Below, piece by piece: positions 1 through 8,959 of a DNA stretch of 64,000 nucleotides. Source of the stretch: Ruegeria sp. YS9 (GTDB taxonomy: Bacteria > Pseudomonadota > Alphaproteobacteria > Rhodobacterales > Rhodobacteraceae); contig NZ_CP102409.1 in the NCBI RefSeq assembly GCF_024628725.1, positions 1,769,001 through 1,833,000 of the forward strand. Reading direction: 5' to 3'. Under the pieces are notes generated by a model that searched no databases, had not been told where the DNA came from, and worked only from the letters and a program-made list of their open reading frames with translations. Numbering within the stretch: position 1 is the stretch's first letter; the number at the start of each line of letters is the position of its first letter. The position numbers and the translations under genes were made by a program.

Positions 1-1
1 C

Positions 2-358
2 CAATCCACCGGGCATCTGCGCATGCAGGGCAATCAGGTTTTCCGACATGCCGTTGAAAAGCTTACGAAAACAGCAGAAACAGCGTTGGAACGAGCGGGG
101 CTGAGCAGCTCGGACGTGGATTGGATCGTGCCGCACCAGGCCAACATCCGGATCATTCAGGGCACCGCCAAGAAAATGAACTTGCCGATGGAAAACGTGG
201 TTGTGACCGTTCAGGATCACGGAAACACGTCGGCCGCATCCATTCCACTGGCCCTGTCCGTGGGCAAGCAGCGCGGACAGATCAAACCGGGTGATCTGAT
301 CGTGACCGAAGCCATTGGCGGCGGTCTGGCCTGGGGCGCAGTGGTTCTGCGCTGGTGA
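2..358 (+). CDS. fabH: 3-oxoacyl-ACP synthase III (KASIII), C-terminal part
   Basis: The last 118 residues of beta-ketoacyl-ACP synthase III, which condenses acetyl-CoA with malonyl-ACP to start fatty-acid synthesis in the cytoplasm. The reading frame is open to the window edge, so the start and the catalytic Cys lie outside. Two of the three catalytic elements are visible: the His of HQANIRII near residue 45 of the fragment and the Asn of GNTSAAS near residue 75. The C-terminal GGGLAWGAVVLRW is the usual end of the family. It is followed by ihfA and a MerR gene, the arrangement expected after plsX-fabH in Rhodobacteraceae. Identification is secure; only truncation by the window limits it. 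Confidence 0.95.
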   Translation, partial: QSTGHLRMQGNQVFRHAVEKLTKTAETALERAGLSSSDVDWIVPHQANIRIIQGTAKKMNLPMENVVVTVQDHGNTSAASIPLALSVGKQRGQIKPGDLIVTEAIGGGLAWGAVVLRW

Positions 359-454
359 CCGGCGCAAACCGGCTTACACAGCCGCCCGCAATTCATTGAT
401 ATTGACAGCGAATTTGCCATACCCATATGCTTCAACAGCAACAGGGGAATTAGC

Positions 455-757
455 ATGGGCGACAAAACACTGACTCGAATGGACCTGAGCGAAGCTGTCT
501 TTCGTGAGGTAGGTCTGTCACGAAACGAAAGCGCGCAGCTGGTTGAAAGCGTTCTGAACCACATGTCCGACGCCTTGGTGCGTGGTGAACAGGTGAAGAT
601 CTCGTCTTTCGGTACATTCAGTGTTCGCGACAAGACCGCCCGTGTCGGTCGCAACCCCAAAACCGGCGAAGAAGTCCCGATTCAGCCGCGCCGTGTACTG
701 ACTTTCCGCCCGTCGCATCTGATGAAAGATCGCGTCGCCGCAGGGAACCGCAAGTAA
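455..757 (+). CDS. ihfA: Integration host factor subunit alpha
   Basis: A 100-residue HU/IHF-family DNA-bending protein, full length for IHF-alpha. The N-terminal helices ([20 protein letters not shown]) are followed by the beta-arm signature [12 protein letters not shown], whose Pro intercalates into bent DNA, and the C-terminal RVLTFRPS strand. It works as a heterodimer with IhfB, which is not in this window, in nucleoid architecture and promoter control. It lies 96 bp after fabH and 18 bp before the MerR gene, so it probably shares a transcript with the latter. Alpha rather than beta is chosen from the TLTRMDL start and from the fabH-ihfA-merR context. Confidence 0.95.
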   Translation: MGDKTLTRMDLSEAVFREVGLSRNESAQLVESVLNHMSDALVRGEQVKISSFGTFSVRDKTARVGRNPKTGEEVPIQPRRVLTFRPSHLMKDRVAAGNRK

Positions 758-775
758 GTTCAGGACGTCCAGGTT

Positions 776-1381
776 ATGAGTAAGTCCCCCGATGCCTTTC
801 GCACCATAAGCGAAGTTGCGGACTGGCTCGGTGTTCAGGCTCATGTTCTGCGATTCTGGGAAAGTCGATTCACTCAGGTAAAACCCGTCAAACGCGCAGG
901 TGGACGCAGGTATTATCGGCCCAACGACATGCGTCTGTTGGGAGGAATCAAGAAACTGCTCCACGAAGACGGTATCACGATAAAAGGTGTCCAGCGTATC
1001 CTGCGCGAACAGGGCGTCGCACATGTCGCGGCGCTGTCCCCTTCCCTGGATGACCCTGGCCCCGCCCCGATTGAGGCCGTTCAGGACACCGTGGTACCGT
1101 TTGAACCTAAGCCTGCAACCGCCACGGAACAGATTCGAATGGATCTGGGCGAACCGTCAAAGCAATCCGTCAAGGAAGGCGCGCAGGCCAACGCGCGTAC
1201 ATCTTCTGCATCACAGCCGGAGCCAGAGCCCGAACTGGATGCCGCGCCCTTGATGGGGGGAATCGCGTCGCTTGCGTGGAATCAGACAGATTTTGATGAC
1301 GACCTGCTGCGGCGCATCGCTCCGATTGCAAAAGATCTGCGCCGCTGGCTGGACCGTGTCGAAACACAGGCGACGGGTTAG
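776..1381 (+). CDS. MerR-family transcriptional regulator
   Basis: A 201-residue protein with an N-terminal MerR winged-helix domain (about residues 8-78: [13 protein letters not shown] as recognition helix region, RFWESRF, then [11 protein letters not shown] as wing) followed by a low-complexity Pro/Glu/Ala-rich linker and a short helical C-terminus. There is no obvious effector-binding Cys cluster, so it is not a metal-sensing MerR of the classic type. It sits immediately after ihfA with 18 bp between. The same gene follows ihfA in many Rhodobacteraceae; its target is not evident from the sequence. Confidence 0.88.
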   Translation: MSKSPDAFRTISEVADWLGVQAHVLRFWESRFTQVKPVKRAGGRRYYRPNDMRLLGGIKKLLHEDGITIKGVQRILREQGVAHVAALSPSLDDPGPAPIEAVQDTVVPFEPKPATATEQIRMDLGEPSKQSVKEGAQANARTSSASQPEPEPELDAAPLMGGIASLAWNQTDFDDDLLRRIAPIAKDLRRWLDRVETQATG

Positions 1382-1442
1382 GACAAAAGGCATTGATTTC
1401 CTCTTGCCCCTGCCGGGAAAATCTTTATGAACACCCCAACGT

Positions 1443-1519
1443 CGGGCTATGGCGCAGCCTGGTAGCGCGTCCGTCTGGGGGACGGAAGGTCGCAGGTTCG
1501 AGTCCTGCTAGCCCGACCA
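1443..1519 (+). tRNA. tRNA-Pro (anticodon GGG)
   Basis: A 77-nt cloverleaf including the encoded CCA. The acceptor stem is CGGGCTA paired with TAGCCCG; the D-arm contains GCGCAGCCTGGTAGCGC; the anticodon stem TCCGT/ACGGA encloses a loop with GGG at 1477-1479; the T-arm has the GTTCGAGTC loop. The CGG start and A73 discriminator agree with proline identity. It ends 61 bp before the dcd start. Confidence 0.97.
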
Positions 1520-1580
1520 AATTACACCGACGTTTATGGCACAAAGGCCAGATCCCGCTCTGGCACCAGGGGGGATCGAG

Positions 1581-2660
1581 ATGACAGGTGTTTGCCCGAA
1601 CCAACAGCTTGAGGCGATGATCGCGCGCGGTGAAATCACCGCCAACCCCGAGGTTCTGCCGGCGCAGATTCAACCTGCCAGCCTTGATTTACGTCTGGGA
1701 ACAGTGGCTTACCGTGTACGTGCCTCGTTCCTTGCGGGGCAAGGCCGGACTGTCACGGACCGGTTGGCAGAGTTTGAGATGCACCGCATCGATATCTCGG
1801 ATGGCGCGGTTCTGGAAAAGGGCTGCGTCTATCTGGTGCCCCTGATGGAATCGCTTGCCCTGCCCGACAGCATGAGCGCCGTGGCCAACGCCAAAAGCTC
1901 GACCGGGCGGCTGGATCTTCTGACGCGGACCATTACCGATGGCGGTACCGAGTTCGACCGGGTGCCCGCAGGTTACACAGGCCCGCTTTATGCCGAAATC
2001 TGCCCGCGCTCGTTCTCGGTGCTGGTTCGTCCCGGGATGCGCCTGAACCAGATTCGTTTTCGCCAGGGTCAGGCCGTGTTGTCAGATGCTGAACTGAGGT
2101 CCTTGCATGCCGAATCTCCGCTGGTGGACGGACCTGCGGTCATTCAGGACGGTCTGGGCTTTTCGGTCGACCTGCAACTGCCTGATACCGATCTTGTCGG
2201 CTATCGCGCCAAACCGCACACCGGGGTGATCGATCTGGATCGAATCGGTGAATACGACCCGCAGGACTATTGGGAAGAGGTGCGGACCAAAGATGGTTGC
2301 ATCATCCTGGACCCCGGCGCGTTCTATATCCTGGTCAGCCGCGAGGCGGTGCATATTCCGCCGATGTACGCCGCTGAAATGGCGCCCTATCTGGCGATGG
2401 TCGGTGAATTTCGGGTCCACTACGCCGGGTTCTTCGACCCCGGTTTTGGCCACGCCGCCGCAGGGGGTGCCGGTTCGCGTGGCGTGCTTGAGGTGCGCTG
2501 CCACGAAGCGCCCTTCGTGCTGGAGCACGGACAGGTCGTCGGACGTCTGGTTTATGAGAAAATGGCTGAAATGCCGACGCAACTATATGGTGCAGGCATT
2601 GCCTCGAACTATCAGGGACAGGGCCTGAAACTGTCAAAGCACTTCAAAGCCGTAAGCTGA
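1581..2660 (+). CDS. dcd: 2'-deoxycytidine 5'-triphosphate deaminase, tandem-domain form
   Basis: A 359-residue protein, nearly twice the length of E. coli Dcd. It should convert dCTP to dUTP for thymidylate synthesis. The N-terminal half has the Dcd signatures QIQPASLDLRLG, the SSTGRLDLL phosphate-binding stretch and a YAEI motif followed by VRPGMRLNQIRF. The C-terminal half repeats the dUTPase-like fold with FFDPGFG, VLEVR and VLEHGQVVGRLVYE, so the protein looks like an internal duplication. The ATG at 1581 is preferred to the upstream in-frame ATG at 1536 because it follows GGGGGATCGAG and matches where the family starts. It lies just after tRNA-Pro. Confidence 0.88.
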   Translation: MTGVCPNQQLEAMIARGEITANPEVLPAQIQPASLDLRLGTVAYRVRASFLAGQGRTVTDRLAEFEMHRIDISDGAVLEKGCVYLVPLMESLALPDSMSAVANAKSSTGRLDLLTRTITDGGTEFDRVPAGYTGPLYAEICPRSFSVLVRPGMRLNQIRFRQGQAVLSDAELRSLHAESPLVDGPAVIQDGLGFSVDLQLPDTDLVGYRAKPHTGVIDLDRIGEYDPQDYWEEVRTKDGCIILDPGAFYILVSREAVHIPPMYAAEMAPYLAMVGEFRVHYAGFFDPGFGHAAAGGAGSRGVLEVRCHEAPFVLEHGQVVGRLVYEKMAEMPTQLYGAGIASNYQGQGLKLSKHFKAVS

Positions 2661-2663
2661 CCC

Positions 2664-2879
2664 CTAGAATTTCATGAACCGGCGCATCTGGCGGGTCAGG
2701 CGTTGTGCCTGCCGCAGGTTCTGCGCATGTCGCGGTGCGCTGGCTTTTCCGGGCCCATTCGACGTGCCGGGTCCGCTGCCTTTTCGGCTGGCCAGATCGA
2801 TGCCTTTGTTCACACCTTTGTTGACCAGACGGCGCATGACCTGACGCACAATCATATCGATGATCCGGTTTGCATTCAT
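2664..2879 (-). CDS. Small basic hypothetical protein
   Basis: A 71-residue, strongly basic protein. An amphipathic N-terminus (MNANRIIDMIVRQVMRRLVN) is followed by a Gly/Ser/Pro linker and an Arg/Gln-rich end. The ATG at 2879 is preceded by GGAG at good spacing. It is convergent with dcd (3 bp between the stop codons) and lies 65 bp downstream of scpB, so it may be the last gene of the argS-SPOR-nagZ-scpAB run. No enzymatic motif or signal peptide is visible. It resembles small conserved proteins annotated as hypothetical in Rhodobacteraceae; no function is proposed. Confidence 0.6.
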   Translation of the reverse strand: MNANRIIDMIVRQVMRRLVNKGVNKGIDLASRKGSGPGTSNGPGKASAPRHAQNLRQAQRLTRQMRRFMKF

Positions 2880-2944
2880 CGCTGAACTCCGTGTCCTCAC
2901 GCACAAAGATAGACGCTTTATGCGGCAACAAAAGGGCTGTTCGA

Positions 2945-3595
2945 TCACTCTTCCTCGAACAACTCGGTCTGGTCTTCGTCAACTTCGTCCTCGCGCCCCT
3001 CTCCCAGTGTGATGGCCCCCGGAGGAGGACGATTCTCCAACAATCCTGCGGCGCGCAGTTCTTTCAGGCCCGGCAGGTCGCGCGCGTTTTCCAGCCCAAA
3101 ATGATCCAGAAACTCAGGCGTCACCACAAACGTCACCGGACGGCCCGGCGTCATGCGGCGGCGGCCCAGCTTGATCCACTCCATCTCAAGCAACTGATCG
3201 ATGGTCCCGCGTGAAACCGACACACCCCGGATTTCCTCGATCTCGGCCCGCGTGCAGGGCTGATGATAGGCCACGATGGCCAGAGTTTCGATCGCGGCGC
3301 GGCTGAGCTTGCGGGTCTCGACCGTTTCCTTCTGCATCAGAAAACCCAGATCAGGGGCCGTGCGGATGGCCCAGGCATCCCCCACGCGCACCACGCGCAC
3401 GCCACGCCCCTCGTAGCGTTTCTGAAGCAATTCAACCGCTTGCGCCGCGTCGCTACCATGGGGCATCCGCGCCTCAAGATCCGCAATCGTCACCGGCTCG
3501 GCGCTGGCGAACAGAACGGCTTCGACCATGCGTTCCTGTTCAGCCAGCGGAGGGGCCTCGAACAGCGTACCGGTCTCTTCAGGGGCATCAGTCAC
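2945..3595 (-). CDS. scpB: Segregation and condensation protein B
   Basis: A 216-residue kleisin partner, made of two winged-helix domains (VEAVLFASAEPVTIADLEARM at the N-terminus; LAIVAYHQPCTRAEIEEIRG in the second domain, which is the family signature). It binds ScpA and Smc to form the bacterial condensin that organises newly replicated chromosomes. The start is GTG at 3595, inside the 3' end of scpA (8-bp overlap), so the two are translationally coupled. The acidic C-terminal tail (EDEVDEDQTELFEEE) is common in alphaproteobacterial ScpB. Confidence 0.95.
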   Translation of the reverse strand: MTDAPEETGTLFEAPPLAEQERMVEAVLFASAEPVTIADLEARMPHGSDAAQAVELLQKRYEGRGVRVVRVGDAWAIRTAPDLGFLMQKETVETRKLSRAAIETLAIVAYHQPCTRAEIEEIRGVSVSRGTIDQLLEMEWIKLGRRRMTPGRPVTFVVTPEFLDHFGLENARDLPGLKELRAAGLLENRPPPGAITLGEGREDEVDEDQTELFEEE

Positions 3596-4382
3596 GTGTT
3601 TCGGTCCTCTTGCGCAAATGGATCGGAGCGAATGTCTCGCTCTGCTTGATTTCCATATGTCCCTCTTTCACCAGCTCCAGCGAGGCCGCAAAGGTCGCCG
3701 CCGTCGCTGACCTGCGCCGTACCGGGTCGGAATCCCAGCCATCGGGCAGGTAAGTTTCCATGTCGGTCCATGTCCCGGCAAACCCGATCAGCGGACGCAT
3801 CCGTTCCAGTGCCTGTTCCATGGTGAACACCGAATCGCGGTCCATCACAAACGGGCGGAATTCATCACGGGTGCGGATGCGCGCATAGCCCTGCATCAGA
3901 TCCAGCAGCGTGGCGGAATAGGTCACGGTGCGGATGCGGGTGATATCTTCGCCCTGCCCGCGTTTGAAGAAATCGCGCCCCAGCTGATCGCGCGCCATCA
4001 ACCGTGCGGCTGCGTCGCGCATCGCCTGCAAGCGTTCCAACTGAAACGCCAGATGTGCGGCCAGTTCCTCGCCCGAGGGGCCTTCGTCATCCGGGTCTGG
4101 CGGCAGCAGCAAGCGGGACTTGAGAAACGCCAGCCAGGCCGCCATCACCAGATAGTCGGCGGCCAGTTCAATGCGCAACGCACGCGCCTTTTCCACAAAG
4201 GCCAGGTATTGCTGCGCCAGCGCGAGTACGGAAATTTTCCTCAGATCAACCTTTTGCGTGCGCGACAGGGTCAGCAGAACGTCCAGCGGGCCTTCGAACC
4301 CATCGACATCAACAATCAGCGCTTCGGCCGCAAGACGATCCGCGACCGAGACAGGGTCTTCGCTGAAAAGATTATCGTTCAT
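3588..4382 (-). CDS. scpA: Segregation and condensation protein A
   Basis: A 264-residue kleisin subunit of the Smc-ScpAB condensin. The N-terminal Smc-head binding region carries FEGPLDVLLTLSRTQKVDL and the following ALAQQYLAFVEKA segment; the middle has the AWLAFLKSRLLLP signature, and the C-terminus forms the second Smc contact. The ATG at 4382 overlaps the end of nagZ by 11 bp, and scpB begins within its 3' end. The order nagZ-scpA-scpB is typical of alphaproteobacteria, where a cell-wall recycling gene and condensin genes share a transcript. Confidence 0.95.
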   Translation of the reverse strand: MNDNLFSEDPVSVADRLAAEALIVDVDGFEGPLDVLLTLSRTQKVDLRKISVLALAQQYLAFVEKARALRIELAADYLVMAAWLAFLKSRLLLPPDPDDEGPSGEELAAHLAFQLERLQAMRDAAARLMARDQLGRDFFKRGQGEDITRIRTVTYSATLLDLMQGYARIRTRDEFRPFVMDRDSVFTMEQALERMRPLIGFAGTWTDMETYLPDGWDSDPVRRRSATAATFAASLELVKEGHMEIKQSETFAPIHLRKRTETRD

Positions 4383-5379
4383 ATACCTGCCCGCCCATTA
4401 GGGCAGATAGTTCCGCTTCGACGGCAAGGATGTCAAGTTCCTGCGGAGCTTTGCGCATCGCCAGCGCCCGTTCTGCGCGGGCCTGTGCCACATCCGACAT
4501 TTCTCCGGCCGCTTCCATCACCTGGGCGCGCTCGGCAAAGGTTCCGTTGCAGTGCAGAACGACGTCACAGCCCGCACTTATGGCTTGCCGCGACACGTCA
4601 GCGGGCATTCCGCTGAGCGCTTTCATTCCGATGTCATCGGTCATGATCAGCCCCTCAAAGCCAATCCTGTCGCGGATCACATCCATCATGGTTGCCGAGA
4701 TGGTGGCAGGCCGCGGGTCAATCCGGTCATAGACCAAATGCGCGGTCATCCCCATCGGCAGATCGTTCAAGGCCCGGAACGGCCCGAAATCGCTGCGCTC
4801 AAGCTCCTCCAAGGGCAGATCCACATGCGGCAAGTCATGGTGGCTGTCCAACGTGGCACGTCCATGGCCCGGAATATGTTTGAGCACCGGCAGCACACCG
4901 CCATCCAAATGGCCCTGCGCCACGGCCTTGCCAATTCTGGAAACGCGTTCAGGATCAGCATCATAACAGCGGTTCTTCAAAAACTTGTGCGTCTCGGGGC
5001 GCGCGACATCGACCATGGGCGCACAGTTGCTGTCGATGCCCAGACCAAACAATTCATCGGCAATCAGGCGGTACCTCAGATACATGGCGCGCTCGGCCTG
5101 TTCTCCGGCATTGGCCACATGATCCAACGGAGGCAGCCATTCGCGGGCCAACGGCGCCCGCAAGCGCTGCACGCGCCCGCCTTCCTGATCGATTGTGATC
5201 GGGCAATTGCGCCCGACGGCCTCGCGGAAATCATCACACAAGGCGCGCACCTGATCCGCGTTTTCGATGTTGCGGTCGAACAGAATGAACCCGAACGGGT
5301 TCATCTGCCGAAACAAGTCTTTTTCCTGTTGCGTCAGGCGCAGGCCCTGAGCATCGGTGATCGTGGCACCGTACTTCAC
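4372..5379 (-). CDS. nagZ: Beta-N-acetylhexosaminidase (glycoside hydrolase family 3)
   Basis: About 335 residues; hydrolyses GlcNAc from anhydro-muropeptides during cell-wall recycling in the cytoplasm. Family signatures are visible: FGFILFDRNIEN near the N-terminus, the substrate loop LKHIPGHGRATLDSH that carries the catalytic His, and the nucleophile Asp in EGLIMTDDIGMKAL. I place the start at GTG 5379, which overlaps the TGA of the upstream SPOR gene as GTGA; an in-frame TTG at 5400 with AAGGGG before it is an alternative that would add seven residues. No signal peptide is present, as expected for a cytoplasmic enzyme. Confidence 0.93.
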   Translation of the reverse strand: MKYGATITDAQGLRLTQQEKDLFRQMNPFGFILFDRNIENADQVRALCDDFREAVGRNCPITIDQEGGRVQRLRAPLAREWLPPLDHVANAGEQAERAMYLRYRLIADELFGLGIDSNCAPMVDVARPETHKFLKNRCYDADPERVSRIGKAVAQGHLDGGVLPVLKHIPGHGRATLDSHHDLPHVDLPLEELERSDFGPFRALNDLPMGMTAHLVYDRIDPRPATISATMMDVIRDRIGFEGLIMTDDIGMKALSGMPADVSRQAISAGCDVVLHCNGTFAERAQVMEAAGEMSDVAQARAERALAMRKAPQELDILAVEAELSALMGGQVYER

Positions 5380-6440
5380 CGAACGGCCACCGGGATACAA
5401 TCAGCCCCTTGCGCAACAAGCGCGGCACAAAACTGGCGCGAGTCGCTCAGGTCTTCAAAGCCCAGTACGCGCAGGCGGTAAAAGGTGCGTCCGCCGCTTG
5501 AAGTTTTCTGAATAACACGCTGTTTTCCTGCCATATATTCGCCGAACTTTCCGTTCAGGCGATCCCATTCCGTTTGCGCCACCTGAACACTGTCATAAGC
5601 CCCAAGCTGCGCCAGACGCGTGCCTTTCGCCAGCGTATCAGGATCAACATCCAACCCAACCGCAGCCTTCACCGCGGCATTGATCGCGTCTTCGGAATTC
5701 TCGCTCGGCGACATCTGGCTGCGAGAGGCACGCGCCGGGCGGGTCAACGGGCGCAAGGACCGGCGCACGCCCGGCAATTCGGCAATGGCCGGGTCCGGCA
5801 AGGCGGCTGCGAAATCGGCCGGGTCAATTGCGGGTTCTTCCTCGGGGGTGGTCAGCGATGCCACCTGTACGCCATCCTCAGAGTTTTGCTGCGTTTTGGT
5901 CGCCTCACCCGCCAGTTCCGCAACCAGCGCGTCCACTGCGTTCTGGCGCAATCGGGCGGCTTCCCGGGTTGAGATCGGCTTTTCCACCACATGCAGCGCC
6001 GGTGTCGGCTTCAGATCGGCGGCGGGGACGTCTTCATCCGTCAACGAGACCGGCCGCGGCGCAAGGATCAGGCGATCCGCCGGAGCGGCAGCACTGCCTT
6101 TGGCGGCCACTGCATTGACGGCCAAGCCCTGATGATCGGCGGGTGTTCCGCCCGGGTTTTCGGGCTGCACCCGCATCGGCCCTTCGGCAGCACGCACGAC
6201 CGGCACGCCGCTGACATCGCGCATGACAAGCTTGTATCCCCAGACAGCGACGCCGGCGACCAGTGCCAGCGATGCGGCAGCCCCCAGGAAATTGACGGCC
6301 CGCCCCAGTCCGAATGCGCCGCGCGGCGCGTCGTAATCCTGCATATCGTCGGGATAGTCATACGCATCCTCGGAATGCGTTTGATTCGGGTAATGAATCT
6401 GCTCGGGGCTTTGGTGCCCCGAGTAATCGTAACTCGCCAT
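5376..6440 (-). CDS. SPOR-domain membrane protein
   Basis: A 354-residue bitopic protein. A Tyr/Asp/Gln-rich cytoplasmic N-terminus of about 50 residues precedes one transmembrane helix (NFLGAAASLALVAGVAVWGY), then a long low-complexity periplasmic linker rich in Pro, Ala and Glu, and a C-terminal SPOR domain (about residues 270-350; AQLGAYDSVQVAQTEW with FYRLRVLGF). SPOR domains bind denuded septal peptidoglycan, so a role at the division site or in envelope maintenance is likely. It lies between argS and nagZ and overlaps the latter by 4 bp. It is not recognisable as FtsN, DamX or DedD specifically. Confidence 0.85.
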   Translation of the reverse strand: MASYDYSGHQSPEQIHYPNQTHSEDAYDYPDDMQDYDAPRGAFGLGRAVNFLGAAASLALVAGVAVWGYKLVMRDVSGVPVVRAAEGPMRVQPENPGGTPADHQGLAVNAVAAKGSAAAPADRLILAPRPVSLTDEDVPAADLKPTPALHVVEKPISTREAARLRQNAVDALVAELAGEATKTQQNSEDGVQVASLTTPEEEPAIDPADFAAALPDPAIAELPGVRRSLRPLTRPARASRSQMSPSENSEDAINAAVKAAVGLDVDPDTLAKGTRLAQLGAYDSVQVAQTEWDRLNGKFGEYMAGKQRVIQKTSSGGRTFYRLRVLGFEDLSDSRQFCAALVAQGADCIPVAVR

Positions 6441-6528
6441 GTCCGCCTCACTGCCCGTTTCGCGCCCGAAAACAAGGCGCGCGGGTCATTTCTTGCCTAC
6501 CTCGTACCGGCGGTTCGGGCGATATTTG

Positions 6529-8274
6529 TTACCGCATCTCCTGCGCCGGGGTAACGCCAAGAATACCCAAGCCCGCTGAAATCACAACAGAAACGGCACG
6601 GGCCAATGCGATTTTCGACTGGCTTGTGGCAACATCGCCATCCTGAATGAAACGCAACTGGGTTTCGTCATTGCCCCTGTTCCAGAGCGCATGAAAATCC
6701 CCTGCAAGTTCATATAGATAGAAGGCGACGCGGTGCGGTTCGTTGGTCCGCGCAGCGATCTCGACCAGGCGTGGCCATTCGGCCAGCTTCTTGGCAACCG
6801 TCAGTTCGGCGGGGTGGTCCAGCGACGCCAGATCGGCCCCGCGCAGGGTTTCGTCGGAGACGTCGATCCCCGCCTCGGCGGCACGGCGCAGCACGCTCAT
6901 CACCCGGGCATGGGCGTATTGAACGTAGAACACGGGGTTCTCGCGGCTCTGTTCCAGTACCTTGTCGAAATCGAAATCCAGTGGCGCGTCGTTCTTGCGG
7001 GTCAGCATCACGAAACGGGTCACGTCAGGGCCAACCTGATCGACCACATCGCGCAGGGTGACAAAGTTCCCGGCCCGTTTCGACATCTTGAACGGCTCGC
7101 CGTTTTTCCACAGTTTCACCAGCTGCGTCAGCTTGATATCCAGCGGCACCTTGCCGTCGGACAGGGCCGACACGGCCGCCTTCATCCGCTTGACATAGCC
7201 GCCATGATCGGCACCAAACACGTCGATCAACGCGTCAAAGCCACGGCTCACCTTGTCATAGTGATAGGCGATATCGGGGGCGAAATAGGTCCAGCTGCCG
7301 TCCGACTTCTTGACCGGGCGGTCGACGTCATCGCCATGTTCGGTGGATTTGAACAAGGTCTGTTCGCGCGGCTCCCAATCTTCTGGCTTTTTGCCCTTGG
7401 GCGGTTCCAGCACGCCTTCATAGATCAGGCCCTTTTCGGTCAGCGATTGCAGCGCGGCCTCGATCCGGCCCGTGCCATAGAGCGATTTCTCCGAGAAGAA
7501 CACATCCATCTCGACGCCCAGCGCCTTCAGGTCGGCGCGGATCAGGTCCATCATCGCATCTGTCGAAAACTCGCGCAGCTCTTCCAGCCATTCGCTTTCC
7601 GGTTTGTCGATGAGGCTGTCGCCATATTTCTCTTTCAGCGCCTCGCCAATCGGGATCAGATAGTCACCGGGATACAGCCCCTCGGCAATCTCGGGGCTGA
7701 GGCCGTTGGCCTCGCGATAGCGCTCATAGGCCGAACGCGCCAGCACATCCACCTGCGCGCCACCGTCGTTGATATAATACTCGCGGGTCACATCATGGCC
7801 GGAATAGGCCAGCAGGCTTGCCAACGCGTCCCCGAACACCGCACCCCGCGTATGGCCCACATGCAGCGGACCGGTCGGGTTGGCCGAGACATACTCGACA
7901 TTGACCTTCTGCCCCTGCCCCATGGTCGAGCGCCCGAAATCGGTGCCTTTTTCCAGCACCGCCGCCAACACGCCTTGCCAGACGGACGGCGCAAGACGCA
8001 GGTTCAGGAAACCGGGCCCCGCCACTTCGGCGCTTGTGATCCGGTCATCCGCCGCCAGTTTCCCGGCCAGCACATCCGCAATGTCGCGCGGCTTCATCCC
8101 GGCCGGTTTCGCAAGCACCATCGCGGCGTTGGTCGCCATGTCCCCATGCGCCGCATCACGCGGAGGTTCGACCGCCACGTTGTCAAAGCTCAGCCCTTCG
8201 GGCAATGCGCCTTCGGACTGCATCTGCGCCAGCGCGTCCAGTACAAGGCCGCGGATCTCGGAAAACAGGTTCAT
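6529..8274 (-). CDS. argS: Arginine--tRNA ligase
   Basis: A 581-residue class I aminoacyl-tRNA synthetase. The N-terminal Add-1 domain for D-loop recognition is followed by the HIGH-equivalent motif in [20 protein letters not shown], the Rossmann fold, a KMSKR motif ([15 protein letters not shown]) and a DALR anticodon-binding C-terminus ([12 protein letters not shown] onward). The ATG at 8274 starts [11 protein letters not shown], the usual start, so I reject an upstream in-frame start at 8328. It is the first gene of a minus-strand run with the SPOR gene, nagZ and scpAB. It is divergent from the exported protein at 8408. Confidence 0.96.
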   Translation of the reverse strand: MNLFSEIRGLVLDALAQMQSEGALPEGLSFDNVAVEPPRDAAHGDMATNAAMVLAKPAGMKPRDIADVLAGKLAADDRITSAEVAGPGFLNLRLAPSVWQGVLAAVLEKGTDFGRSTMGQGQKVNVEYVSANPTGPLHVGHTRGAVFGDALASLLAYSGHDVTREYYINDGGAQVDVLARSAYERYREANGLSPEIAEGLYPGDYLIPIGEALKEKYGDSLIDKPESEWLEELREFSTDAMMDLIRADLKALGVEMDVFFSEKSLYGTGRIEAALQSLTEKGLIYEGVLEPPKGKKPEDWEPREQTLFKSTEHGDDVDRPVKKSDGSWTYFAPDIAYHYDKVSRGFDALIDVFGADHGGYVKRMKAAVSALSDGKVPLDIKLTQLVKLWKNGEPFKMSKRAGNFVTLRDVVDQVGPDVTRFVMLTRKNDAPLDFDFDKVLEQSRENPVFYVQYAHARVMSVLRRAAEAGIDVSDETLRGADLASLDHPAELTVAKKLAEWPRLVEIAARTNEPHRVAFYLYELAGDFHALWNRGNDETQLRFIQDGDVATSQSKIALARAVSVVISAGLGILGVTPAQEMR

Positions 8275-8407
8275 TTCGGATGTCCTTTTGCTTGTCGCGG
8301 GGTTTACCACGCAATGCGGCAAGGTCAATGGACGCCTAATGTTTAAGCTTGGTTTGGCGAAACATCTCGCTAATCTCAGGCCTGTACACAGCTACCGGAG
8401 ACTGTTG

Positions 8408-8959
8408 ATGCACCGCACCTTGTCTTTTGCCTTGCTTTTGTCCGCCGCCCTGCCTGCGCTGGCCGACCTGCCACAGCCGCAAGGCCACGTGCTGCTGACG
8501 CTGGGCGGCGCGGTCAGCGAAACAAACCTGCCCGCGCGCGGGGAGAATGACGGCGGTCTGCTGGGCTATCTTGAGGTCACGCATGGCGGCGCGGCTGGGT
8601 TTGATGCTGCCATGCTGGACGGGCTGGAGCAGTTCGAGATCACTATCCCCTATGGTCCTCCGGGCAATGAGCGGGATTACAGGTTTTCAGGCCCGCTTTT
8701 GGCAGAGGTCATGACATTGGCAGGGGCCGAGGGGAAAACCGCTCTTCCCATGGCGCTGGATGGGTATCAGGCCGAAATCGAGTGGGACAGCATCGCCACG
8801 CACAGACCGATCGTTGCAACGCATGCTGATGGCGCGCCGATGGGGATCGGAGGTTATGGCCCGACGATGATCGTGTTCCCACCGACAGAGAACGCCGATC
8901 AGTCGGCAAAACAAGCGGCTCAGCAAGTCTGGGCCATCGCCTATATCGCCGTGGAGTGA
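8408..8959 (+). CDS. Exported protein with oxidoreductase molybdopterin-binding fold
   Basis: A 183-residue protein with a clear Sec signal peptide (MHRTLSFALLLSAALPALA, cleavage near residue 20). The mature part resembles a single sulfite-oxidase-type molybdopterin-binding domain: a GGAVSETN strand, FEITIPYGPPGNE, the SGPLLAEVMTLAGAEG helix, a YQAEIEWDSI segment and the GIGGYGPTMIVFPP end. Small stand-alone versions of this domain are known in marine proteobacteria, and it is not clear that they bind cofactor; I see no conserved Cys ligand. It is divergent from argS with a 133-bp spacer, and its stop codon abuts that of the convergent dGTPase gene. Confidence 0.7.
   Translation: MHRTLSFALLLSAALPALADLPQPQGHVLLTLGGAVSETNLPARGENDGGLLGYLEVTHGGAAGFDAAMLDGLEQFEITIPYGPPGNERDYRFSGPLLAEVMTLAGAEGKTALPMALDGYQAEIEWDSIATHRPIVATHADGAPMGIGGYGPTMIVFPPTENADQSAKQAAQQVWAIAYIAVE

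Noticed and set aside
6733..8346. A 537-codon open frame opposite argS
   Set aside because: Antisense shadow; composition dominated by His, Gly and Arg, and argS is unambiguous.
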